NCBI RefSeq assembly: GCF_014269025.2
Contig: NZ_CP077094.1
Span: 1,674,001-1,738,000 of the forward strand
Origin: Pseudomonas promysalinigenes
GTDB lineage: Bacteria > Pseudomonadota > Gammaproteobacteria > Pseudomonadales > Pseudomonadaceae
Direction of reading: 5' to 3'
DNA: 64,000 bases
Within the stretch, counting starts at the first letter, position 1. Each line of letters opens with the position of its first letter. Positions 8,628-17,322 of the stretch are shown here, one piece after another. The translations under genes were made by a program, and so were the position numbers. Below the pieces are notes generated by a model. That model was not told where the DNA came from. It did not search any database and saw only the letters and a program-made list of their open reading frames with translations.

Positions 8628-9106
8628 GTACCGGTAGAATCCAGTTCGCCGAGCAGAGCGGTACCTTTGTACTGAAATTCGTCGGAGAAGTGCGCCTGAC
8701 CCTGTGTTCGGCGCTGGATGCAACGATCGAGAAAATTTTCACTGCACTGAATTTCTCGACCATTGTCATCGACCTGACTGAAACCGAAAGTATCGACAGC
8801 ACCACTTTGGGCCTGCTGGCCAAGTTGTCGATCCTGTCGCGGCAGAAGGTTGGCCTGTTGCCGACGGTGGTTACCACCAACCCGGATATTTCACGCCTGC
8901 TGCAGTCTATGGGCTTCGATCAAGTGTTCAATATCGTCGACCGCCCCATGCCCCGCCCTGAGTGCCTGACCGATCTGCCATCACAGGATCAGAACGAAGA
9001 CGTGGTGCGTTCCAAAGTCCTTGAGGCGCACAAGATTCTGATGGGGCTCAACGACTCCAATCGCGAAGCTTTTCATGATTTGGTGAACGCCCTCGAGCGC
9101 ACTTGA
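8624..9106 (+). CDS. rssC: STAS-domain anti-sigma factor antagonist RssC
   Basis: Protein of 160 residues. Residues 1-110 form a STAS domain of the SpoIIAA class with the phosphorylatable region IDSTTLG (Ser59 aligns with the usual site). The C-terminal 50 residues are helical and specific to this family. It is the probable substrate of the RssB phosphatase domain, forming a switch that governs RpoS proteolysis by ClpXP; clpP and clpX lie 32 kb downstream in this window. Translation is coupled to rssB by an ATGA overlap. A short GGGCCTGCCAGGCCC palindrome follows at about 9113-9127. Confidence 0.88.
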   Translation: MSTGRIQFAEQSGTFVLKFVGEVRLTLCSALDATIEKIFTALNFSTIVIDLTETESIDSTTLGLLAKLSILSRQKVGLLPTVVTTNPDISRLLQSMGFDQVFNIVDRPMPRPECLTDLPSQDQNEDVVRSKVLEAHKILMGLNDSNREAFHDLVNALERT

Positions 9107-9256
9107 GATAGGGCCTGCCAGGCCCTGTTCGCGGCTACGCCACTGCCACAAGGCATCTGTGCGAACCGCTACCACGGGCCACTACCAGCCACCAACAGTG
9201 GGTCTACCCGCGATAACGCCGTCGAGGCCTGCACAAGTCCCCAGCCCTAGGGCGCA

Positions 9257-9293
9257 AATAAAACGGGCGGGAATGCTCAGCATTTCCCGCCCG
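9257..9293 (-). terminator. Intrinsic terminator of tal
   Basis: Long, nearly perfect stem (GGGCGGGAATGCT / AGCATTTCCCGCCC, one bulge), followed on the minus strand by TTTTATTTG. It lies 27 bp past the tal stop. Confidence 0.9.
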
Positions 9294-9319
9294 GCCAGAA
9301 AGCTAGAGAAGTTTGAGGC

Positions 9320-10240
9320 TTATTCGGCCATCAACTTCTCGAGTTTTTCCTGATCCCGCGCAAACTGCCGGATGCCTTCGGCCAGCTTCTCGGTGGCCAT
9401 GGCGTCTTCGTTCATCGCCCAGCGGAATTGGCTTTCCGTCAGCACCTGCTTGGGCTCGCCGGCATTGCCCGGCTTGAGCATTTGCGGCAGCTCACCCTCA
9501 TCGCTGCTGAGCTTGTCCAGCAGCTCCGGGCTGATGGTCAGGCGGTCGCAGCCAGCCAGCTGTTCGATCTGGCCGATATTGCGGAAGCTGGCGCCCATGA
9601 CCACGGTGTTATAACCATTGGCCTTGTAGTAGTTGTAGATGCGAGTGACCGACTGCACGCCAGGATCATCGGCACCAACGTACTCCTCGCCGGTGCTTTT
9701 CTTGTACCAGTCGTAGATGCGACCTACGAACGGTGAAATCAGAAACACGCCGGCATCGGCGCAGGCCTGGGCCTGGGCGAAGGAGAACAGCAGGGTCAGA
9801 TTGGTCTGGATGCCTTCCTTTTCCAGCTTTTCGGCGGCGCGGATGCCTTCCCAGGTGGAGGCCAGCTTGATCAGCACGCGGTCTTTCGAAACGCCAGCAG
9901 CCTGGTATAGGTCGATCAGTTGCCGCGCTTTGTTCAGCAAGGCAGGCTCATCGAACGATAGACGTGCGTCCACCTCGGTGGAAATACGGCCCGGGATGAC
10001 CTTGAGAATGCCAGAGCCCACCGCCACGGCGAATTTATCGCAGGCCAGGTCGACATTGCCCTTGGCATCGGCTTTCACCTGCTTGAGCAGCTCGGCATAG
10101 CCTGGGATGGCAGCGGCTTTAAGCAACAGCGACGGGTTGGTGGTGGCGTCGACCGGCTTGAGGCGGCTGATGGCATCCAGGTCCCCGGTATCGGCAACCA
10201 CGGTGGTGAACTGCTTGAGTTGTTCCAGCTTGGAGGTCAT
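9320..10240 (-). CDS. tal: Transaldolase, class 1
   Basis: Cytosolic enzyme of the non-oxidative pentose phosphate pathway: transfers dihydroxyacetone from sedoheptulose-7-P to glyceraldehyde-3-P. It has 306 residues, normal for the TalB subfamily. Schiff-base Lys125 lies in [13 protein letters not shown]; other family blocks are [11 protein letters not shown] near the N-terminus, [11 protein letters not shown] and [12 protein letters not shown]. The ATG at 10240 (MTSKLEQLK) has GAGCACGCC upstream and matches family N-termini; 11 further codons upstream are open but not conserved. It has its own strong terminator. Confidence 0.96.
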   Translation of the reverse strand: MTSKLEQLKQFTTVVADTGDLDAISRLKPVDATTNPSLLLKAAAIPGYAELLKQVKADAKGNVDLACDKFAVAVGSGILKVIPGRISTEVDARLSFDEPALLNKARQLIDLYQAAGVSKDRVLIKLASTWEGIRAAEKLEKEGIQTNLTLLFSFAQAQACADAGVFLISPFVGRIYDWYKKSTGEEYVGADDPGVQSVTRIYNYYKANGYNTVVMGASFRNIGQIEQLAGCDRLTISPELLDKLSSDEGELPQMLKPGNAGEPKQVLTESQFRWAMNEDAMATEKLAEGIRQFARDQEKLEKLMAE

Positions 10241-10534
10241 TGGCGTGCTCTGTCCTGTGCATTTACTCGACATTACCCGAGCCCCGACGGGCGCTCAAGG
10301 GGCCAGCGGGGTAGGGCGTGATTGGCGACGGTGATGATTCGAGTCGGGCGCTGGCGTGAGGTTCCCTGGGGCTTGATCTTGCACAGGCTGTGCTCCAAAA
10401 CCCCAGGGCTGGCGGCCCTAAATTAACGCGTAGGCGAGCGCGGCTCGCGATGTGCCGCGCCGGCGACGTTCGATAGCAACTACGCTGAAGACCGCGGGCC
10501 GAGGCCCCTAATCCGCCGACGCTAACCTTGCCTC

Positions 10535-11545
10535 TTACCGCCCTTGCATCAACTGCGCTGCTTGATCGTACACCTCCAGCGGCTGCGCCGCCTTGTGAAT
10601 GTCCGCCGACAACAACTGCCGGAACCGCCGGGCTCCTGGGAACCCCTGGCCGAGCCCCAGAATATGCCGGGTAATGTGATGCATCGCGCCGCCGCTTTCC
10701 ATGTGCGCCACGATGTAAGGCCGCAGCTGCTCGAGGGCCTCACTGCGCGTCACTACCGCCGCCTGGCTACCAAACAGTTGCTGGTCGACGTCGGCCAACA
10801 GGTATGGGTTGTGGTACGCCTCACGCCCCAGCATCACGCCATCGAAGGTCTCAAGGTGCGCTTGGCACTCTGCCAGGGTTTTGATACCGCCATTGAGCAC
10901 GATCTCAAGGTCGGGGAAGTCTGTTTTCAACTGCGCCGCCACGTCATAGCGCAGGGGTGGAATCTCGCGGTTTTCCTTCGGCGACAGCCCCTCCAGAATC
11001 GCGATTCGCGCATGCACGGTAAAACTTCTGCAACCCGCCTCACGTACCTGGCCAACGAAGTCGCACAACTCGGCGTAGCTGTCACGGCCGTTGATACCGA
11101 TACGATGTTTGACTGTCACGGGCGTGGTAACAGCGTCCCGCATGGCCTTCACGCAGTCGGCCACCAGCGCCGGGTGTGCCATCAGGCAGGCGCCGATCAT
11201 GTTGTTCTGTACCCGGTCGCTTGGGCAGCCGACATTGAGGTTAACCTCGTCATAGCCAGCTTGCTCCGCCAGTTTGGCGCAGGCGGCCAGGTCGGCCGGC
11301 ACGCTCCCACCTAGTTGTAGCGCCAAGGGGTGTTCGGAAGCGTCGTGACGCAGAAAGCGCTCGGCGTCGTTGTGCAACAGGGCGCCGGTGGTGACCATTT
11401 CGGTGTACAGCAGGGTGTGCTTGGAAAGTAGGCGCAGAAAGAAACGACAGTGGCGGTCGGTCCAGTCCATCATGGGTGCAACGCTGAAGCGGCGTGACGG
11501 TTCAGGCGGCATGGTTTGTGGCGTTGAAGCTGATTCTAGGGACAT
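10535..11545 (-). CDS. dusA: tRNA-dihydrouridine(20/20a) synthase DusA
   Basis: FMN-dependent enzyme reducing U20/U20a in the tRNA D-loop. It has 336 residues with VAPMMDWTD, the active-site Cys in NLNVGCPSDRV, HARIAILEGLSPKENREIPPL (the DusA-specific HARKA-type loop) and NGGIKT. The gene is intact. Its 5' end is a known insertion site for tyrosine-recombinase islands, and a truncated integrase gene of the expected type begins 100 bp upstream in the opposite direction; that fits an old, mostly deleted insertion. The 294-bp gap between dusA and tal holds an imperfect hairpin (CCCTGGGG...CCCCAGGG, about 10362-10407) but no gene. Confidence 0.94.
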   Translation of the reverse strand: MSLESASTPQTMPPEPSRRFSVAPMMDWTDRHCRFFLRLLSKHTLLYTEMVTTGALLHNDAERFLRHDASEHPLALQLGGSVPADLAACAKLAEQAGYDEVNLNVGCPSDRVQNNMIGACLMAHPALVADCVKAMRDAVTTPVTVKHRIGINGRDSYAELCDFVGQVREAGCRSFTVHARIAILEGLSPKENREIPPLRYDVAAQLKTDFPDLEIVLNGGIKTLAECQAHLETFDGVMLGREAYHNPYLLADVDQQLFGSQAAVVTRSEALEQLRPYIVAHMESGGAMHHITRHILGLGQGFPGARRFRQLLSADIHKAAQPLEVYDQAAQLMQGR

Positions 11546-11644
11546 TCTGGTCTACGCATTATAGTGCCGTTATTGGTGGTTTTGAGCGTTTTGGCCTGGC
11601 ATTGGGGGATGTATCACCGCCAGCCACGCTTGTACCACCGAATC

Positions 11645-11962
11645 ATGGCAACGATTAGAGCAAGGAAAAAGGCCGATGGGACGCTCAGTTACACCGTCCA
11701 GATCCGCCTCAAGAAAAAGGGTGTCATAGTTTACCAAGAAGCTCAGACATTCGCCCGCAAGCAGGCCGCTCGGGCCTGGGCGAAGCGACGAGAGACCGAG
11801 CTGGCTGTTCCTGGCGGGATCGAGCGGGCCAGTCGCAAGGGGCACACGCTCAAGGAAATGATCGAGCGCCACTTGGGCGAAGCCGAGAAAGCCCGGCCGC
11901 AGGGTGAGACGAAGCGGCAAACGCTGAATGCCATCAAGAACAGCTACTTGGGCGCGGTTTGA
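11645..11962 (+). pseudogene. Tyrosine integrase remnant (N-terminal fragment) at dusA
   Basis: The 105 codons encode an arm-type DNA-binding N-terminus: MATIRARKKADGTLSYTV, then FARKQAARAWAKRRETELA, then the start of the core-binding domain (LNAIKNSYLGAV). The frame then stops. Functional integrases of this group run to about 350-400 residues and carry the R-H-R-Y catalytic core, all absent here. Position and orientation, starting 100 bp from the 5' end of dusA, match the dusA-specific integrases, so this is probably the relic of a deleted genomic island or prophage. It cannot catalyse recombination. Confidence 0.8.
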
Positions 11963-12153
11963 TCAGTCTTCAGCCGCCGTTCCGGCAATCGTTTCCCAGC
12001 ATTTTTCTAACGGGTCTGCTTTCGGCTGCGCTCAACCTGAAACCAGGCTCGTTCGTGTTGGCATTCATTCCCCAATCCGTCGATCCAGCTCGCGGATCGG
12101 TCAGTGTGCATAGGGTGATTCACAGGGGGCTTCGGATGAGCCCCGCGTTGTCA

Positions 12154-12462
12154 TCAAGATGCTGACGCTCTGCCAACCAGTTTCCCATGGGTGGCGAGTT
12201 CTTCAGTGATGAAGGCCGAAATCATTGCACGGTAGACATGCTCCACGACCTCAGCCGAGGCACCAGTTTCGTCAGCCATTTCTCGAACCTTCCTTATCAC
12301 TTGCTCGACTCGAGCAGGCGCACGCACATCATCGGTAGTTTTCTTGAAAGCAGCCGCTTGTGTCACAAGCCGACCCCGTTTGGCGAGAAGCGAAACGAGG
12401 TTGCGGTCGATTTCATCGATCTCTTGACGGACTTCGTCCAGAGAGGTGCAAAGTACATCCAT
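12154..12462 (-). CDS. Small AroQ-type chorismate mutase / PchB-like protein
   Basis: All-helical protein of 102 residues of the AroQ fold. Conserved positions: Arg in LDEVRQEID, Arg in LLAKRGRL, Lys in AAFKKTTDDVRAPARVEQV, and Glu in FITEELATH where many mutases have Gln. The APxR pattern resembles isochorismate-pyruvate lyase PchB and stand-alone mutases. Likely activity: chorismate to prephenate, or isochorismate to salicylate plus pyruvate. It starts at an ATG with AAGGAAGG 8 bases upstream. It sits alone inside a region littered with integrase remnants, which suggests it arrived as cargo. Pathway partners are not visible nearby. Confidence 0.72.
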   Translation of the reverse strand: MDVLCTSLDEVRQEIDEIDRNLVSLLAKRGRLVTQAAAFKKTTDDVRAPARVEQVIRKVREMADETGASAEVVEHVYRAMISAFITEELATHGKLVGRASAS

Positions 12463-12564
12463 TTGCTTGCCTTCCTTTTCACGAGCCTGCGTTTGCTTAG
12501 GGCAGGCAGTAGCTGGTGGGTTGGCACTGTATTGTAGCCTCTGGTGAATATCCGCAATGAGTCG

Positions 12565-12744
12565 TTAGCTGCGCTCGCCAAATGCCGCTTCGGGTTGATC
12601 CTTGCGCTGAAACATGTCACGGGGAAGGTGGGTGAGGTAGTCGTTGTACACCTGGTCGAGTCCGTTGTATTGCGCTTCTTCATTAGTGCAGTGTCGATGG
12701 CTTACGCCCTCGCATGATGATGAAGCCAGTTGCTTGGCGGGCAT
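12565..12744 (-). CDS. Possible 59-residue ORF or C-terminal gene remnant
   Basis: An open frame on the minus strand encodes 59 residues, beginning MPAKQLASSS and ending QPEAAFGERS. The second half (QYNGLDQVYNDYLTHLPRDM) reads like real protein, while the start has no convincing ribosome site. It contains Cys11, His16, His18 and Cys19, a possible but weak metal site. I do not recognise the family. It lies between an integrase fragment and the chorismate mutase gene, so the 3' end of a deleted island gene is as likely as a functional small protein. Confidence 0.3.
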   Translation of the reverse strand: MPAKQLASSSCEGVSHRHCTNEEAQYNGLDQVYNDYLTHLPRDMFQRKDQPEAAFGERS

Positions 12745-12825
12745 TGGAGCATTGGTTGTGATTGCCCTAGGGCATGCGGGGGGATGGGGCGTAAGTCGAT
12801 GTGTCGATCGCAGTGAATACCTCTC

Positions 12826-13014
12826 ATGAGCTATACAAGCGTTCGGGCTCCGCGCCGGTACTCAAGGCAGGTGTTCGCCCGCAAGCAGCTAGCGCCAGCG
12901 TTGGCCAAGCGACAAGAGAATGAAATGGCCATCCTTATTGCCGGCCTCGCCCTAGCCAGCAGCGCTGTCGTGGCGACTGCCCCAACGCTGTCTATCGAAA
13001 GGCGCCCACCTTGA
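12826..13014 (+). pseudogene. Second, highly decayed integrase fragment
   Basis: The first 35 codons contain VFARKQLAPALAKRQENEMA, clearly homologous to FARKQAARAWAKRRETELA in the integrase relic 1.1 kb upstream. The preceding SYTSVRAP aligns with its SYTVQIRL, with a deletion between. The rest of the frame is unrelated hydrophobic sequence. Two copies of the same integrase segment in 1.3 kb imply either tandem insertions at dusA or an internal duplication before decay. Confidence 0.6.
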
Positions 13015-13047
13015 ATTGAATAATTCCCCTATGGCCATTGACGTGAG

Positions 13048-13061
13048 AGAACGATCGTTCT
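13048..13061. promoter_or_regulatory. Perfect 14-bp palindrome, probable TetR operator
   Basis: AGAACGATCGTTCT is a perfect palindrome ending 11 bp before the chosen tetR start codon. Size and placement are typical of an autorepressor site of the TetR family. Binding is inferred. Confidence 0.7.
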
Positions 13062-13072
13062 ACATTGAATCC

Positions 13073-13648
13073 ATGAGCAGACCAACGATAGATCACAGAG
13101 CCCAGATCCTAGCCACCGCCGAGAAACTCATTTACGAAAATGGGATTCATGCCACGGGCATGGACCTCCTGGTGAAGACTTCAGGCGTATCCAGGAAGGG
13201 TATCTATAACCACTTCGCGACCAAAGATGATGTCGCAGCAGCGGCTCTTAACGCCCGCGACGTACGCTGGATGAGCTGGTTCCGGACTGAATGCGACAAA
13301 GCAGCAACGCCGTACGATCGCATCCTGAGCATGTTCACTGTCTTGAAGGGTTGGTTCGAGACGGAGGGTTTTCGCGGCTGTGCGTTCATTAATACGGCAG
13401 GTGAAGTAGGCGACCCCGATAGCCCCATTCGGCAGATCGCAAAGCTGCACAAGCAGAAGCTCTTGGACTATACCCTTGAACTTACTGAGCAATTGAACGC
13501 CGCTCAACCACTCGTGTTGGCCAGGCAGTTGTTTATCTTGATGGAAGGCGCAATCACCACGGCGCGCGTCATGGGTGATTATCACGCGGCTGATAATGCA
13601 AAGGAAGTTGCACAGATGTTGCTGAAAGAGCTTGTTCCTAAAGCTTGA
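13073..13648 (+). CDS. TetR/AcrR family transcriptional regulator
   Basis: Repressor of 191 residues. The N-terminal helix-turn-helix is clear (about 7-55: AEKLIYENGIHATGMDLLV, then SGVSRKGIYNHFATKDDVA). The C-terminal ligand domain carries FRGCAFINTAGEVGDPDSPI, a block typical of the YcdC/TetR_C group. The ATG at 13073 (MSRPTIDH) is preferred to an upstream in-frame ATG at 13016, which would place a perfect 14-bp palindrome inside the coding region; with the later start the palindrome is a normal operator. It probably controls itself and the DUF1348 gene 53 bp downstream, a pairing common in proteobacteria. The inducer is unknown. Confidence 0.85.
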   Translation: MSRPTIDHRAQILATAEKLIYENGIHATGMDLLVKTSGVSRKGIYNHFATKDDVAAAALNARDVRWMSWFRTECDKAATPYDRILSMFTVLKGWFETEGFRGCAFINTAGEVGDPDSPIRQIAKLHKQKLLDYTLELTEQLNAAQPLVLARQLFILMEGAITTARVMGDYHAADNAKEVAQMLLKELVPKA

Positions 13649-13701
13649 GCTTCAGAGGCACTACCCACATTAATTCATCCAACTAGACTGGAGTCGCCAC
13701 G

Positions 13702-14178
13702 ATGTCCAATGCCCAAACTCGCCCGCCACTTCCTCCTTTCACTCGCGAAAAAGCGATTGAAAAAGTTCGACTTGCTGAAGATGGCTGGAACAGCCGCGAC
13801 GCGGAAAAAGTCTCGCTCGCCTACACGCTGAATACCCAGTGGCGTAACCGCGCTGAGTTCGCTACCAACCGTGAAGAGGCCAAAAGTTTCCTCACCCGTA
13901 AGTGGAAAAAAGAGCTGGATTATCGCTTGATCAAAGAGCTCTGGGCTTTTACAGACAATCGGATTGCAGTCCGTTACGCGTACGAGTGGCATGATGATTC
14001 CGGTAACTGGTTCCGTTCTTACGGTAACGAGAACTGGGAATTTGAAGCGGACGGTCTGATGCATCGTCGCTTCGCCTGCATCAATGACATGCCGATCAAA
14101 GAAAGCGAGCGTAAATTCCACTGGCCACTGGGTCGCCGTCCGGATGATCACCCAGGCCTGACGGAGCTTGGCCTGTAA
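13702..14178 (+). CDS. DUF1348 NTF2/SnoaL-like protein
   Basis: Small cytosolic protein of 158 residues with the NTF2-like cone fold. Family blocks visible: [45 protein letters not shown] and [17 protein letters not shown] at the C-terminus. DUF1348 members have no established reaction. The gene follows the TetR gene by 53 bp and ends in a strong terminator, so the two likely form one TetR-controlled unit, perhaps for detoxification of a small molecule. Confidence 0.85.
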   Translation: MSNAQTRPPLPPFTREKAIEKVRLAEDGWNSRDAEKVSLAYTLNTQWRNRAEFATNREEAKSFLTRKWKKELDYRLIKELWAFTDNRIAVRYAYEWHDDSGNWFRSYGNENWEFEADGLMHRRFACINDMPIKESERKFHWPLGRRPDDHPGLTELGL

Positions 14179-14187
14179 GTCATCGTT

Positions 14188-14224
14188 AACCTGATCCTTT
14201 TGCCTTCAAGGATCAGGTTTTTCG
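14188..14224 (+). terminator. Intrinsic terminator of the tetR-DUF1348 unit
   Basis: AACCTGATCCTT / AAGGATCAGGTT perfect 12-bp stem, 8-nt loop, T-run after it. Confidence 0.93.
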
Positions 14225-14338
14225 TTCAGACGCGTTACGTCACCGCCTTTGCGGTTTGTAATGCTCTTAGAACTGCCGACGTAAGGGTGGCCATTGCCCA
14301 GAGCGTCAACCTGTTCGAATGAGCGCTGATGTTCAGCT

Positions 14339-14941
14339 TCAATTGCGCAGCCAGCCCGCACGTATCGGCTTGGCCAACAAGCCGCGATAAAGCCGCACTA
14401 CCCAGTCAGTAGTGAGCAAGCCGACCCGTCGCCAAACTGGCGAAAGCCCAGCATAGGCCAGAAGCGAAACCAGCATCGCGCCCAGCATGTCGAGCGGAAA
14501 GTGCACGCCCAGGAACACCCGTGCCCAGGCTACGCTCAGCCCAGTCAACAGGATGATCACCCCCCAGCCTGATAGGCCATCGAGCAGCAGGGTCAATCCG
14601 ATGCAGGCGAACACGGTCATATGGTCGCTTGGGAACGATGAGTCCGGGGCATGCATCATCCAAGTGTGCCCCAGCCCAATCACGAACGGCCTGGGATGGG
14701 GCCAGACTGCCCAGATCAGCTGGTTGGCGAGCAATGCGATTACGGTCACCAGCGCTGCTTTGAGCATCAGCCTGCGTTCTGCTGGATTGCCCCATAACCA
14801 GAAACCCACCAGCAACAACGGAAGTAGGTAGATCAGGCCAGCGGCTATGCCAATGGCACACTGAATCAGCCAGTGCGGCGTGTCGCCGCCAGCGTTTATC
14901 AGCATGAAAAGGCTGCGATTGAGAGTTTCGAGTTCGCCCAT
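14339..14941 (-). CDS. PAP2-family undecaprenyl-diphosphatase-like membrane phosphatase
   Basis: Integral membrane protein of 200 residues with about five TM segments. The three PAP2 motifs are present: WPHPRPF (78-86), PSDH (104-107, with the catalytic His) and ARVFLGVHFPLD (140-151, with Arg141, His147 and Asp151). The usual Lys of motif 1 (KX6RP) is not evident. Such proteins dephosphorylate undecaprenyl-PP (BcrC/YbjG type) or other lipid phosphates at the periplasmic face. It lies downstream of a phosphoethanolamine transferase gene on the same strand but beyond that gene's terminator, so it is probably a separate unit with a related envelope role. Confidence 0.82.
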   Translation of the reverse strand: MGELETLNRSLFMLINAGGDTPHWLIQCAIGIAAGLIYLLPLLLVGFWLWGNPAERRLMLKAALVTVIALLANQLIWAVWPHPRPFVIGLGHTWMMHAPDSSFPSDHMTVFACIGLTLLLDGLSGWGVIILLTGLSVAWARVFLGVHFPLDMLGAMLVSLLAYAGLSPVWRRVGLLTTDWVVRLYRGLLAKPIRAGWLRN

Positions 14942-15058
14942 GATTTATTTCCCGGCTGTTGGTGCAAGCGCTGATTGCTTCAAGTAAAGCGGCTGGCTTG
15001 GTTCGAGTGATCACCCAGGGATGAAGATTGTGTCATCCGCGCGCGATGGTGACTGGCA

Positions 15059-15102
15059 TGAAAAAGGCCGATGGCGGGGTAGGTGATCTCGCCATCGGCC
15101 TT
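15059..15102 (-). terminator. Intrinsic terminator of cptA
   Basis: AAGGCCGATGGCG / CGCCATCGGCCTT, a 13-bp stem. On the minus strand it is followed by a T-run (AAAAA at 15061-15065 on the plus strand). Confidence 0.9.
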
Positions 15103-15123
15103 GTCGTCGCCCTGGGGGCAGCG

Positions 15124-16881
15124 CTACTGCTGCGTGGTGGCGGCAGTCTCCTGGGCATGGTCTGGCTTGTCCAGAGGCAACAGGTCGAACTCATGCAGCC
15201 CGCCCTTGCGGTACGGGTCGCCAATCCAGCGAGTTGCCACGGCAAACTGTGCATTGACCAGGCTCTTGGCCGGCTCGTAGTTGTCATAGCTCAGCCCCGC
15301 CAAGTCCGACAAGGTATGGATCAAGTGCGCGCTGCTGTACGACCGATTGGCCATCGCCTTCAAATCTCTTGGGTGCGCGGCTTGCCAACTGGGTGAAGTC
15401 CACAGCAGGAATGGCACCGTGTACATCGGCCGGGTCGGCGCGCCTTCGTTACGCCCAAGGCGGTCGTGGTCCCCGGAACTGTATACCTCCTCACCATGGT
15501 CGGACAGGTACATCAAGAAACCATTAGGTGTGCTGGCCGAGTACTGCTTGATCAGGCTCGATACCACGAAGTCGTTGTAGCGCACTGCATTGTCGTAGAA
15601 GTTGTAGGTTTGCACCTGATCATCCGTCAGCGCTGCCGGGGCGCCCTTGCGGTCGGTGAAGTGCTTGTAGGCGTCCGGGTAGCGATAGCGGTAGTCCATG
15701 TGGGTGCCCAGTAGGTGCACGATGATGAACTTCTTCGGGGCAGGGTCCTGCAGGGCCTTTTCGAAGGGCGGCAACACTACTTCGTCATACTGACTGGCGT
15801 TCTGGTTGCGCTGATTGTTCAAGTACGCCTGCTCGTCCGTTTGCTGTGAGAAGGTCGTGAGCATGGTGTTGCGCTTGGTCATGGTCTGCTGGTTGGTGAT
15901 CCAGAAGGTTTTATAGCCTGCCTGTTTCATCAGGTTCATCAGCGACGGCTCGGTAAGGAAGCGGTCAGGATGCTGTTCGTCGCCGAAGGTGAGAATCTGC
16001 TGCATAACTTCGATGGTATAGGGCCGCGGGGTAACTACGTTCTGGAACACCGTCAGGCTCTTGTCGGAGGCAGCCAGGGCGTCCAGGTTGGGGGTGGTGT
16101 CGCGGTTGTAGCCGTACAGGTGCATGTGCTCGCGGGTGGTCGACTCACCCAGCACCAGTACCAATGTGCGTGGGGCGTCGCCGCTGGCGTCTTTGAGGTT
16201 TTGCAGCGGGGGCAGGGCGGCGTTCTGGGCCAGCAGGTTTTGCATGTTGTTCAGTTGCTGCAGGTATTGGCGGTAGCCCACCACCAATTGCCAGGGCACG
16301 GCAGGCTCCATGCGTTGCTGGACCTTCTCGGCCGCGTCGGCGAAGGTGCGCTGCTGGGTCACCAGTTGCTTGTAGAACGGCAGCACCAGGTTGACCACCA
16401 GCACCAGTACCACCGCTGGAACACGGCTGTGCAGGGGTAAGGTGACAGGGCGTATGCGTGTCCACAGCAGCACGGCCCCTGCGGTGTAGGCCAGCAGGCC
16501 TAACATCAGCGCAATGCTGAAATACTGACTGAAGTACTCGCCCGCTTCGGCGGTGTTCGATTCGAACATCACGAAGATCACGCTCTGCGAAAACTCCTGG
16601 TGGTAGATGCCGAAATAGCTCAAGCCCACCAGCGAAGCCGCCCACAGCACTATGCCGATGATCGCGGCGAGGGTTCGGGTCAGGCGCGGCAACAACAGCA
16701 CAGGCACAAACCATAAGGTGCTGAGGAACAAGGCATCGCGGAAACCGGCGAAACCGGTCGTGCCACTGAAGAGCAACAGTGCCTGTGTGACGCCGGAGAA
16801 GTACCAGAAGAACAGCAGGAGCCAGCCCAGGCCGGCCCAGTCCACGCGTTTGGACGCGGATGGAGATGCGGTGTTTGCCAC
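15124..16881 (-). CDS. cptA: Phosphoethanolamine transferase, CptA/EptA family
   Basis: Inner-membrane enzyme of 585 residues that moves phosphoethanolamine from phosphatidylethanolamine onto LPS, heptose or core in CptA and lipid A in EptA. Five N-terminal TM segments (about 17-190) precede a periplasmic sulfatase-fold domain. Catalytic pieces: the Thr nucleophile in LGESTTREHMHLYGYNRDT (around residue 247), DHGEEVYS (metal Asp/His) and an acidic His pair near the end. The arrangement suits CptA better than EptA, but the acceptor cannot be decided from sequence alone. No polymyxin-type regulators lie alongside. An AT-rich stretch at 16960-17000 probably holds its promoter. Confidence 0.82.
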   Translation of the reverse strand: MANTASPSASKRVDWAGLGWLLLFFWYFSGVTQALLLFSGTTGFAGFRDALFLSTLWFVPVLLLPRLTRTLAAIIGIVLWAASLVGLSYFGIYHQEFSQSVIFVMFESNTAEAGEYFSQYFSIALMLGLLAYTAGAVLLWTRIRPVTLPLHSRVPAVVLVLVVNLVLPFYKQLVTQQRTFADAAEKVQQRMEPAVPWQLVVGYRQYLQQLNNMQNLLAQNAALPPLQNLKDASGDAPRTLVLVLGESTTREHMHLYGYNRDTTPNLDALAASDKSLTVFQNVVTPRPYTIEVMQQILTFGDEQHPDRFLTEPSLMNLMKQAGYKTFWITNQQTMTKRNTMLTTFSQQTDEQAYLNNQRNQNASQYDEVVLPPFEKALQDPAPKKFIIVHLLGTHMDYRYRYPDAYKHFTDRKGAPAALTDDQVQTYNFYDNAVRYNDFVVSSLIKQYSASTPNGFLMYLSDHGEEVYSSGDHDRLGRNEGAPTRPMYTVPFLLWTSPSWQAAHPRDLKAMANRSYSSAHLIHTLSDLAGLSYDNYEPAKSLVNAQFAVATRWIGDPYRKGGLHEFDLLPLDKPDHAQETAATTQQ

Positions 16882-17322
16882 GTGTGCCTCGTAGAACCAT
16901 GGCGGCAGCTTGAGAGGGGCTGCCGGGAAGGCTGAGACGCTAGAGGGCGGGCCGTGAAAATTGCGTTAACGAATAATCGAAAAAATCTTAACAAATCATT
17001 GCGCTAGGTTTGGCCAAGCGGCTGCGGTCGCTAAAAAACCGATTTATCAGCCTTGCCGCGTTGATTGCCCCAGCCCTTTACCGGCCAGCAAGGGCTAGGT
17101 CGGTTTCAGAATACGCTTGGTCGTTCGTGCGCAAACCCCTGGCGCCATAAGTGCCATGCTTAGGGATGCCCATGAGCCCAGTGCGCGCAGACGCACGGCC
17201 ATCGGCAAGGAGGCTCCCGTGCCCACGCCACCGTGTCGTGGCCGGTGTGCCGCAGCAGAACACGCTGGACACCTGCCCTCCACAACAATTCAGGCGGGGT
17301 CCGTGATGCCGAGGTCCGCTGT
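16882..17322. other. Intergenic region between divergent cptA and fdsG
   Basis: About 440 bp with no credible gene. The first 130 bp include an AT-rich tract (about 16955-17000) suited to promoters. The remainder is G+C-rich and should contain the fds promoter. I see no clean -35/-10 pair and only a poor -24/-12 match near 17137-17156. Confidence 0.5.

Noticed and set aside
17137-17156. Possible sigma54 (-24/-12) promoter before fdsG
   Set aside because: GG and GC are correctly spaced but the flanking bases match the consensus poorly.
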